Below are positions 7,434 through 13,363 of a stretch of 19,814 nucleotides of DNA, one piece after another. The position numbers were made by a program, and so were the translations under genes. Numbering within the stretch: position 1 is the stretch's first letter; each line of letters opens with the position of its first letter. Source of the stretch: Puniceicoccales bacterium (GTDB lineage: Bacteria > Verrucomicrobiota > Verrucomicrobiia > Opitutales > JAIRLM01); contig JAIRMB010000015.1 of the NCBI GenBank assembly GCA_031258995.1, positions 1-19,814 of the forward strand, read 5' to 3'. The notes below the pieces were generated by a model. That model was not told where the DNA came from. It ran no database searches and saw only the letters and a program-made list of their open reading frames with translations.

Positions 7434-7951
7434 TAGTCATCGGCATCAGGTTCGGGTTCGGGTTCGGGATCAGGTTCGGAAGCGGATTCGGAAGCGGGTT
7501 CGGGAGCGGGTTCGGGAGCGGGTTCGGGATCTTGGACCTCAACACTCTCCTCGCCACTGCCATCGCTCTCGTTCGGATCTTCATCGTCATAGCGGTCTGT
7601 ATAAAACGAAGTTTGTGGATGGCGATAGATCCAAGAATTTTGCTCAGGGAAGGGAGGGTTAATGCATGTTTCTATCTTAGCAGCGAGTCCTGAGAGGCCA
7701 AATACTATGCCTAGCATGATGAGCAATAGCGATAGCGGAAAGGTCGGCAGGAATATTAGAAGAGGGATGCCAACGGACAAACATCCGACGGCGAAGGCGA
7801 GAAGGCAGTTCCACATTGTTGTATGAGGTTGCGTGCTAACGTGTTGCGCGCAATTCGATGGACTGACGGTCGGCGCAGTCCGTGTTGGGCTGGGCGGTGA
7901 CGGAGTAAGGATTTCCCCACGACTGCTTGGGACGAATGACACACCCGACAT
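7433..7951 (-). CDS. Inc-like membrane protein with Glu-Pro repeat tail
   Basis: The 172-aa product has three clear parts. Residues 1-45 are polar and rich in Ser, Thr and Pro, with the character of a T3SS secretion leader. Residues 48-68 and 71-91 are two hydrophobic segments split by a short turn (FLPTFPLS), followed by a Gly-rich end. Residues 118-172 are strongly acidic, ending in Asp/Glu-Pro-Glu-Pro-Ala repeats. The close pair of membrane segments forming a hairpin of about 45 residues is the hallmark of Inc proteins, which Chlamydiae insert into the inclusion membrane through the T3SS. No sequence-level Inc family is recognised, so the assignment rests on architecture and on the sctJKL operon about 800 nt away on the other strand. 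A strong promoter ends directly at the ATG (see 7958-7985). An ordinary inner-membrane hairpin protein is the alternative. Confidence 0.7.
   Translation of the reverse strand: MSGVSFVPSSRGEILTPSPPSPTRTAPTVSPSNCAQHVSTQPHTTMWNCLLAFAVGCLSVGIPLLIFLPTFPLSLLLIMLGIVFGLSGLAAKIETCINPPFPEQNSWIYRHPQTSFYTDRYDDEDPNESDGSGEESVEVQDPEPAPEPAPEPASESASEPDPEPEPEPDADD
7449..7530. repeat. Tandem 6/12-bp repeats coding acidic Glu-Pro tail
   Basis: Imperfect repeats of GGTTCGGGAGCG and shorter GGTTCG units fill this stretch. On the minus strand they encode Pro-Glu-Pro-Ala and Pro-Glu-Pro-Asp steps at the C-terminus of the Inc-like protein. All variants keep the frame because the unit is a multiple of three. Confidence 0.9.
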
Positions 7952-7957
7952 ACGCCA

Positions 7958-7985
7958 ATTATAACGAAAGAGAGCACCTGTGCAA
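7958..7985 (-). promoter_or_regulatory. Sigma70-type promoter, probably leaderless mRNA
   Basis: On the minus strand a TTGCAC box (7985-7980) and a perfect TATAAT (7963-7958) are separated by 16 nt. Only 6 nt (TGGCGT) lie between the -10 box and ATG 7951-7949, so the expected transcription start falls on or next to the A of the start codon. There is no room for a Shine-Dalgarno site. Either the message is leaderless or translation begins further in. Confidence 0.7.
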
Positions 7986-8633
7986 GCTTTCTAGCGGACC
8001 GGACAGGGCCGCTCTAATGTAAATCGCAAAACCTCACTCAAATAGGCGCTGCGTCAAGCCAGCCATTGCGGCGTAATCTGCAAAGTGTGTTCTGAAATGG
8101 CTATTTGCGTTTTTCAGTTTTTTTGCTGCAATGGCACCATGGCCGGTGGGTTCTCTCGCTTCTTCCCATGATTCTCTTGCCGCGCAATTGACAAAAGTGG
8201 GAGTGCAATTGCTAGATGGCTACGGGAAAGATGCGAACGAGTGAATATTCCATCGAGTTTTTATCTCGAAGACAAAGGACGATCCGAACGAGTATTTGCA
8301 AGCAAGTGCTTCACGCCTGGTGATCGACAGGTCTGCCGACTAAAGCGTTTTTTGCTTCATTTTCCGCATCTTAAAAATGTTCCCAACTCGGTGAATTCAA
8401 GCGGTTGAGTCTATGCGAACAAGGGTCTCACGGCGGTCGGTTTGTTTTCATGCGTTCAATTGGCGAAAGCCCAGAAGGTAAAAGGCAAGAACGCGCCGTC
8501 TAGTGAGGCCTGACGGAGTGGAACCCCGTCCGCCGGGAGCGGATGGCGCGGCTAGGGCCGAAGGTTAGGCCGGCCGTTGCATTTCACACTTTCCCCTTGC
8601 GTAGCGCAACGATCCCTGCAACCCCATCGGCGG
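7986..8633. other. Gene-free spacer between Inc-like gene and tRNA-Pro
   Basis: No family is recognised in either direction. A 30-codon frame (8231-8323) starts with ATG after a weak GGGAAAG and lies downstream of a TTGACA at 8188-8193 whose -10 is poor. The 9-mer CGAACGAGT occurs at 8234-8242 and 8285-8293. The right end (about 8460-8580) turns GC-rich and can fold; it is listed separately. Confidence 0.4.
8460..8580 (+). ncRNA. Possible structured RNA upstream of tRNA-Pro
   Basis: GGC-GAAA-GCC (8462-8471) would close a GNRA tetraloop. CGCGCC (8492-8497) pairs perfectly with GGCGCG (8545-8550) and encloses GACGG/CCGTC (8512-8516 with 8526-8530). GGCC pairs around 8556-8571 add a third stem. 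This GC-rich block stands out from the AT-rich spacer to its left. RNase P RNA, tmRNA, SRP RNA and 6S signatures were looked for and not found. GC-rich DNA folds easily by chance, so confidence is low; a tRNA leader is the simplest alternative. Confidence 0.2.
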
Positions 8634-8711
8634 CGGGATGTAGCTCAGTCTGGCTAGAGCGCTACGTTCGGGACGTAGAAGTCGCTGGTTCAAATCCAGT
8701 CATCCCGACCA
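8634..8711 (+). tRNA. tRNA-Pro (anticodon CGG)
   Basis: Full cloverleaf: acceptor CGGGATG pairs with CATCCCG (8701-8707), discriminator A, and an encoded CCA at 8709-8711. The D arm contains GCTCAGTCTGGCTAGAGC. The anticodon stem-loop is CTACG-TTCGGGA-CGTAG with CGG at 8669-8671. The T arm is CTGGTTCAAATCCAG. It lies 41 nt upstream of the -35 box of the T3SS promoter and reads in the same direction. Confidence 0.97.
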
Positions 8712-8752
8712 GGCGAATCGCCGGTGGCGCGTAGAATGGCAATAAAAATCCT

Positions 8753-8780
8753 TTGACAGCGCCTCCCCGGCCCCTAGACT
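8753..8780 (+). promoter_or_regulatory. Promoter of the sctJKL operon
   Basis: A perfect -35 box TTGACA (8753-8758) and a -10 box TAGACT (8775-8780) are 16 nt apart. The expected transcription start is near 8787, giving a leader of only about 14 nt that contains the GAGGA ribosome site (8791-8795). This looks like a housekeeping-sigma promoter, so the T3SS genes may be expressed without a dedicated activator. Confidence 0.75.
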
Positions 8781-8800
8781 CAATCTCCTAGAGGAAGCAC

Positions 8801-9709
8801 ATGTTTCGCGCCAGAAGACTTTTTGCCCTGTCCCTCCTTGGCATTCTTCCGTTCCTCGGCGGCTGCGGGAAGATGACGCTCTACGCGAACGTTCCCGAGC
8901 GTCAGGCCAATGAAATAATCTCACTCCTGCGCGCGCGGAACATATCCGTGGGAAAGGTGACTGGGGTCGAAGGAACTTGGACGGTGACTATCGCCGGTAA
9001 CCAGTTCGCTACGGCCGTGGATATCCTGAGCAACTATGGCTATCCTAAGGACCAGTTCAATACCTTAGGGAAGGTATTTCAAAAGTCCGGACTGGTATCT
9101 TCTCCGACGGAGGAGCGAGCCCGCTTCATGTACGCCCTTTCGGAAAATTTGGCGGAAAATATCAGTCACATCTCCGGCGTGGTGACGGCGCGGGTGAATA
9201 TCGTTTTGCCGGAAAATAATCCCTATACGACAGCGACCTCACCCTCTTCGGCGGCCGTTTTCGTGGCCTACCGGACCGGCTCCAGCATTGAAGATTCCAT
9301 TCGCGACATAAAACTCCTAGTAGCCAATAGCATTGAAGGACTTAGCAGCGATAAGGTGTCCGTTGCTCTGTTCCCCACGCCGCTCCTCTCCGACGAAATG
9401 ATTCCCGATACGCAGCTGATAAATGTGCTCTCTATCCGCATGACTCGTGCTTCTCTGTGGGCATTCTGGGGTTTTCTGCTAGTCATTGCCGCCGCTGCCG
9501 CCGCGGGGGGCGGCGCGGCAACGAAGGTGCTCTTGGACTATCTAGCCGTGCGGCGAGAAGAAAAGCAGAAGGTGAAAGGAAGTGAAGGGACGAAGGAAAA
9601 AGAAGAAGAAGAGGAGGAAACCAAAGAGGAAGAGGTGCCGGATGAGAAGAAGATAGCAGCCAGTGAAGGCAAGCCGACGGAGGGAGATTTTTCCGATGAA
9701 GAAGACTAA
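8801..9709 (+). CDS. sctJ: Type III secretion inner-ring lipoprotein SctJ (YscJ/PrgK)
   Basis: Forms the periplasmic part of the inner-membrane ring of the injectisome basal body. The 302-aa product starts with a lipoprotein signal peptide ending in the lipobox FLGGC (Cys22), then the two ring-building domains of the YscJ/FliF family. Characteristic pieces are QANEIISLLRARNI, the linker with KDQFNTLGKVFQKSGLVSSPTEERAR, LSENLAENISHISGVVTARV and SSAAVFVAYRTG. A membrane helix follows at about 218-240 (SLWAFWGFLLVIAAAAA), then an unusually long, Lys/Glu-rich cytoplasmic tail (about 250-302). Such C-terminal extensions occur in some SctJ proteins. ATG 8801 follows GAGGA at a good distance. The stop overlaps sctK by 14 nt. 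Confidence 0.95.
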   Translation: MFRARRLFALSLLGILPFLGGCGKMTLYANVPERQANEIISLLRARNISVGKVTGVEGTWTVTIAGNQFATAVDILSNYGYPKDQFNTLGKVFQKSGLVSSPTEERARFMYALSENLAENISHISGVVTARVNIVLPENNPYTTATSPSSAAVFVAYRTGSSIEDSIRDIKLLVANSIEGLSSDKVSVALFPTPLLSDEMIPDTQLINVLSIRMTRASLWAFWGFLLVIAAAAAAGGGAATKVLLDYLAVRREEKQKVKGSEGTKEKEEEEEETKEEEVPDEKKIAASEGKPTEGDFSDEED

Positions 9710-10394
9710 GTCGGCCTTGGAACAGTGGCGCGCAGTGTGGGGAGACGACGATCGGGCGGAGGAGCATGTCCGTCTGCTGCGCTTCCTCTATGAGCCGGCC
9801 GTCTACGTCCACCGCTCTCGGCTTGCGGAGCTGTCTATCGATCCGAATGCCCTGGAGACCATCGCTGCGACTAGGCGCGGCTGGCTGCAACTCAACAGAT
9901 TGCTTTTGGCGCGCTTTCACCTGGATGGGCTCAGCGATTGTGGGCCGGAGCTGCTGCCGAGGCAGCGGTTAATTTTTGTCGACTGCGCTACCGTGGGCCG
10001 ACTCAGCCGCCTGGCCGGTGCCCTCTACTGGGCCGAGGACGTTCAAAGGACGGTCCGAAAGGGGGAACGGGAGGCACTCCTCGCCGCCATTGGTGAAAGA
10101 GCCTACGCCTTTGCTCTCCGCAAATCGCTTTTTTTTCATTCTCTCCTCGCCGGGTTGCCGCGGGAAGGCTTTGAAATGCTTAGTCTGCCGAAGCGGGTAG
10201 TGGCGACGGGCCGCTGGTGTCTGATGGCCTGTCTTAACGGTCTGGCTGGCGACCTGAAACATCGATTTTTATTAAAATTTCCGTCCCGGGGAGACTGGGC
10301 GAAAGAGTCGCTAGCAGATCGGGAAGGGCCTCTGGAAAGGGTTTGGGAGCTGGTGGATCGCCTCCGCGGCCGACTGGAGGGGGCAACGCCGTGA
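9696..10394 (+). CDS. sctK: Type III secretion sorting-platform protein SctK
   Basis: SctK joins the cytoplasmic sorting platform (SctQ-SctL-SctN) to the inner-membrane ring. The family is poorly conserved. Here the call rests on position between sctJ and sctL, length (232 aa) and phrases typical of the group such as LPRQRLIFVDCATVGRLSRL and the following Ala/Leu-rich ALYWAEDVQRTVRKGE. No membrane segment is visible. ATG 9696 is chosen over the longer frame from 9663 because of the GGAGGGAG ribosome site at 9680-9687. It lies within the end of sctJ. The last codon runs into sctL in a GTGA overlap. The J-K-L order is the one known in Chlamydiae. Confidence 0.75.
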   Translation: MKKTKSALEQWRAVWGDDDRAEEHVRLLRFLYEPAVYVHRSRLAELSIDPNALETIAATRRGWLQLNRLLLARFHLDGLSDCGPELLPRQRLIFVDCATVGRLSRLAGALYWAEDVQRTVRKGEREALLAAIGERAYAFALRKSLFFHSLLAGLPREGFEMLSLPKRVVATGRWCLMACLNGLAGDLKHRFLLKFPSRGDWAKESLADREGPLERVWELVDRLRGRLEGATP

Positions 10395-11074
10395 TTTGGG
10401 TTTTAAACGAAAAGCGGGCGGTGGCCATCGTGCCCGGTAAGCGGATCTTGCGAGCGGAAGAATTTCTAGCGGTTCGCGGGTCGCTGAATCTCATCGCCGA
10501 AGCGGAAGAGGCAGCTCGGGCAGCGATTGCCCGGGCCAAAGAACAGGCCCAAGAAATAGTCGCCCGGGCCCACGGGGAGGCAGAGCAGCTGGCCACGAAG
10601 GCAAAGGGGGCCTACGAGGATGAACGAAGAAAAGGCTATGACGCGGGAATGGTCGAGGGTCAGAGCGAAATGGCTGTCCGGCTTGTGGAATTGGCAAAAA
10701 GGGAGGCTTCCTGCCAGGTCGTTCTCGAAGAAACGGTCTGCAATATCATCACGCGCTCCATCCGTCGCATCATCGGTGAAATAGATGACGAGGAGCGGAT
10801 CCGTCGAATTGTGCACACTGCTCTAGCCGTGGTGCGAAATCGAAAGCGGGTGGTGGTGCGCGTGCACCCGGACCAGGCGGAAGGAGCACGGAAGGCCATA
10901 GGGAAGACGGACCGCGCGAAGGGGGAAGGGGAGGATCCTCAGCCGCCCATGGAGGTGATCGCGGACGGCCGTCTCGAAAAAGATTCCTGCACCATCGACA
11001 CGGAGTTGGGCAGTGTCGATGCCGGCCTGGGAGCTCAATTGGCTGCCATCGGCAAAATTTTGGGAGAGGTCTAA
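10391..11074 (+). CDS. sctL: Type III secretion ATPase stator SctL (YscL/FliH-like)
   Basis: SctL dimers form the spokes that hold the SctN ATPase under the export gate and regulate it. The 228-aa product has the family layout: a short N-terminal region, an Ala/Glu-rich coiled coil at about 33-80 (AEAEEAARAAIARAKEQAQE), the Gly-patterned GYDAGMVEGQ (82-91), and a C-terminal globular part with VVVRVHP (144-150) and ending in TELGSVDAGLGAQL. GTG 10391 is chosen because it forms a 4-nt GTGA overlap with the sctK stop and is preceded by GGAGGGGG. The frame extends upstream to 10343 only inside sctK. It is the last gene of the operon; recA converges 23 nt away with no obvious terminator hairpin between them. 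Confidence 0.88.
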   Translation: MIWVLNEKRAVAIVPGKRILRAEEFLAVRGSLNLIAEAEEAARAAIARAKEQAQEIVARAHGEAEQLATKAKGAYEDERRKGYDAGMVEGQSEMAVRLVELAKREASCQVVLEETVCNIITRSIRRIIGEIDDEERIRRIVHTALAVVRNRKRVVVRVHPDQAEGARKAIGKTDRAKGEGEDPQPPMEVIADGRLEKDSCTIDTELGSVDAGLGAQLAAIGKILGEV

Positions 11075-11097
11075 CTTTGCCCTATGAAAGGCCGATT

Positions 11098-12105
11098 TTA
11101 GGCGGGCACCGGGACGGGTTTTTGTCGCAGAGCATCTTCCAATTCTGCCGCTACGGTACCGTTAGCCCTCAGGAAGTCCTTCGCCGCCTGCCGGCCCTGA
11201 CCTAACAATTTTTCGCCAAAGGAAATCCACGGTCCCCGCTGCTGCAAAAGTCCAGCAGTCAGGCCGGCTTCCAGTAGAGAGCCCCAGGAGGAGATGCCTT
11301 CGGCGAAGAGGATGTCGAATTCGCACTCTACGAACGGACAGGCCACCTTGTTTTTAACTACTTTCAGGCGGGTTCGGCTGCCGATGGGATGGCCGTCGCT
11401 GTCTTTGATAACTCCGATCCGGCGGATATCCAGCCGGAGGGAGGCGGCAAATTTGAGCGAATTGCCGCCGGGCGTAGTTTCTGGATTGCCATAGGCGGTT
11501 CCAATTTTCATACGGATCTGGTTAGTAAAGAGGCAGACGGCCCGACTTTTGGCGGTTGCGGCGGTAAGTCGCCGCATGGCCTGCCCCATGAGCCGCGCCT
11601 GCGCGCCGACCACTACATCTCCCAGTTGTCCATCCAGTTCCACACGCGTAGCTAGCGCAGCAACGGAATCCACCACCACCAGGTCGACGGCGCCAGAGCG
11701 CAGCAGGTTCTCTGCGATCCGCAGGGCCATTTCCCCGCTCTCCGGCTGAGAAACGAGCAGATCCTCCAATTGGACGCCGACTGTGCGGGCGTAGGAAGGG
11801 TCCAGCGCATGCTCCACGTCGACGAAGGCCGCCGTTCCGCCACTTTTTTGAACAGAAGCTATGCAGCTCAGGCAAAAAGTTGTCTTTCCGGAAGATTCCG
11901 GGCCAAAAATTTCGCAAATGCGGCCCCGCGGCAATCCGCCCACCCCTAGCGCCCGGTCGATGGCCATCGAGCCGGTGGAAAGGACCTCAACGGCCATGTG
12001 CGCCGCGTCCCCCAACCGCATGAGGGAACCTTCCCCATAGTGCCCATTAATTTCCTTCAAAATTTTAGCGATTCCTTCTCGCCTTCCGTCCGTCCCGCCC
12101 GCCAT
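11098..12105 (-). CDS. recA: Recombinase RecA
   Basis: DNA-dependent ATPase for strand exchange, recombinational repair and LexA co-protease activity. Walker A GPESSGKT lies at 68-75, the catalytic Glu in FVDVEHALDP (Glu98), and Walker B LVVVDSVAAL near 142-151. The L2 DNA-binding loop region reads GNPETTPGGNSLKF. At 335 aa it is short: the acidic C-terminal tail that damps RecA activity in Escherichia coli is missing, and the protein ends ELEDALRQKPVPVPA. Another departure is GAQARLMGQ where GLAARLMSQ is common. No ribosome site precedes ATG 12105. No TGTTC-N4-GAACA SOS box is visible upstream. A perfect palindrome CCCGATCGGG (12126-12135) lies 21 nt before the start. It follows mutY on the same strand with a gap of 104 nt. 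Confidence 0.97.
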   Translation of the reverse strand: MAGGTDGRREGIAKILKEINGHYGEGSLMRLGDAAHMAVEVLSTGSMAIDRALGVGGLPRGRICEIFGPESSGKTTFCLSCIASVQKSGGTAAFVDVEHALDPSYARTVGVQLEDLLVSQPESGEMALRIAENLLRSGAVDLVVVDSVAALATRVELDGQLGDVVVGAQARLMGQAMRRLTAATAKSRAVCLFTNQIRMKIGTAYGNPETTPGGNSLKFAASLRLDIRRIGVIKDSDGHPIGSRTRLKVVKNKVACPFVECEFDILFAEGISSWGSLLEAGLTAGLLQQRGPWISFGEKLLGQGRQAAKDFLRANGTVAAELEDALRQKPVPVPA

Positions 12106-12125
12106 AATGTCGAAATGCGGTGGGG

Positions 12126-12135
12126 CCCGATCGGG
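12126..12135. promoter_or_regulatory. Palindrome CCCGATCGGG upstream of recA
   Basis: A perfect 10-bp inverted repeat sits next to a TTGACC on the minus strand, between mutY and recA, where an operator would be expected. A 10-bp palindrome can arise by chance, and it matches no SOS box known to me. Confidence 0.25.
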
Positions 12136-12209
12136 TCAATAGAGATCTCCCATTAGTGGCCAACTGGTGCGCTAAGAAGAACGGCACTACAGACATTTTT
12201 CTAGAAATA

Positions 12210-13229
12210 TCAGCCATTTGCCAGAATGTCCGCTATGCAGCGGCCGTGGGGACCGCTGATGGGCAATCGTTCCAACTCGTCTAAAGAAAAGAGTTGTACC
12301 TCTTGGCCGTCGGAGCGGAGGGCGACGAGCAGCTCTTCCAGTCGGCCATCGGCGCCATGGACCGGTTCCACGTAATCGGTCGAAGAGATCCGACGCCGAA
12401 TGGTCCGCAGGACCGGTCCCGCTCCTGTGCCGGCGGGAAGGGTCGGCAGTTCGTAGAGACCCGCCAGCCGACTGCCGCTGCCGACCGCCAGCCAGAGGCC
12501 GCGACCGTCCTGCAGCCAGAGCCGGCGCCGTTCCTCCCGGCGGCTCCTTGGGGTGGAGAATTTGGAAAAATTTTCCGGCACCAAGTTCCTTTGCACTACG
12601 GCACAGTGATCCCGAAGGGGACAGGCGACGCAATCGGGCCTACCGGCTCGGCAATGGCCATTGCCTAAATCCATAAGTGCCTCACTGATAGGTCCGCAGC
12701 GGCCGGAAAGGGCGAGGGCGTCAGCAGACGGACGGAGCGCCCTCTCTGCGGCAGACCTGGAAGAGAATGGTCCCAGACCGCTGAGCCGACAAAGGATGCG
12801 CAGACCATTGGCGTCAAGGGCAACGACGTCGTAGTTCTGCCCGATAGCAGCTATGGCGGCAGCGCAGTAGGGCCCCACGCCCGGAAATTTTTGCCACTCG
12901 GACGGCGCGGCGGGCGGAGATCGCCTGTCGCAGAGAGCCGTGCAGAGCTGCTTCAGCTGCCGCACGCGGCCGTAGTAGCCCAAGCCGGACCAGAGGCAGA
13001 GCAGTTCCCCCTCGTCCGCCTCCGCTACCGAGCGGAAATCGGGAAATCGCTCCATCCAGCGCAAATAGTAGGGGATGGCGGCCGCTACGCGAGTCTGTCG
13101 CAGCATAAATTCTGACAGCACAGTGCCATAGAGACTACGCCGTTCACGCCAGGGAAGAACCCGTGCCGTGCGGCCGTACCACTCCAACAGGAGCGCAGCG
13201 ACGGTGGACCATTTCCCATCTTCAGCCAT
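12210..13229 (-). CDS. mutY: A/G-specific adenine DNA glycosylase MutY
   Basis: Removes adenine mispaired with 8-oxoguanine or guanine. The 339-aa product carries the N-terminal PWR motif (26-28), the catalytic Glu40 in SEFMLRQTRV, the helix-hairpin-helix FPGVGPYCAAAI (115-126) and the catalytic Asp139 in ALDANGLRIL. The [4Fe-4S] cluster cysteines are 193, 200, 203 and 209 with the canonical 6-2-5 spacing. The C-terminal part (about 230-339) corresponds to the NUDIX-like 8-oxoG recognition domain, including LAGLYELPTLP. MLRQT replaces the usual MLQQT, a small change next to the active site. The start at ATG 13229 has only a distant AGGAGG. The gene is divergent from rarA and upstream of recA. 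Confidence 0.93.
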   Translation of the reverse strand: MAEDGKWSTVAALLLEWYGRTARVLPWRERRSLYGTVLSEFMLRQTRVAAAIPYYLRWMERFPDFRSVAEADEGELLCLWSGLGYYGRVRQLKQLCTALCDRRSPPAAPSEWQKFPGVGPYCAAAIAAIGQNYDVVALDANGLRILCRLSGLGPFSSRSAAERALRPSADALALSGRCGPISEALMDLGNGHCRAGRPDCVACPLRDHCAVVQRNLVPENFSKFSTPRSRREERRRLWLQDGRGLWLAVGSGSRLAGLYELPTLPAGTGAGPVLRTIRRRISSTDYVEPVHGADGRLEELLVALRSDGQEVQLFSLDELERLPISGPHGRCIADILANG

Positions 13230-13352
13230 TTCGGGATGGGAATTACTCCTCCTATGTGATCGGTCAACGGACTCCTTTTATGAAAAAATCGTTTCATGCG
13301 GACCTTTGATGGATACCGCGATTTCGCATTTGCAAAAGAGGCAGGGTTTAGC

Positions 13353-13361
13353 TGCTATACC
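13353..13361 (+). promoter_or_regulatory. Extended -10 element at the rarA start
   Basis: TGCTATACC fits an extended -10 box (TGn followed by TATAcc). It ends 2 nt before the GTG at 13364, so a transcript from it would begin inside the longest rarA frame and would require an internal start such as ATG 13469. No matching -35 box at 17 nt is visible. Confidence 0.3.
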
Positions 13362-13363
13362 CT

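Noticed and set aside
7396..7530. CRISPR array or attachment site from the repeats.
   Set aside because: The repeats are short, two-copy or in-frame coding repeats without regular unique spacers.
8231..8323. 30-codon frame with a TTGACA upstream at 8188-8193.
   Set aside because: The -10 box is poor (spacer 18-19 nt), the ribosome site is weak and the peptide has no recognisable feature.
8460..8580. RNase P RNA, tmRNA, SRP RNA or 6S RNA.
   Set aside because: None of the conserved core sequences of these RNAs is present in the block.
8634..8711. tRNA-Pro as an integration site of a mobile T3SS island.
   Set aside because: No integrase, no repeated tRNA 3' end and no transposase are visible in the window.
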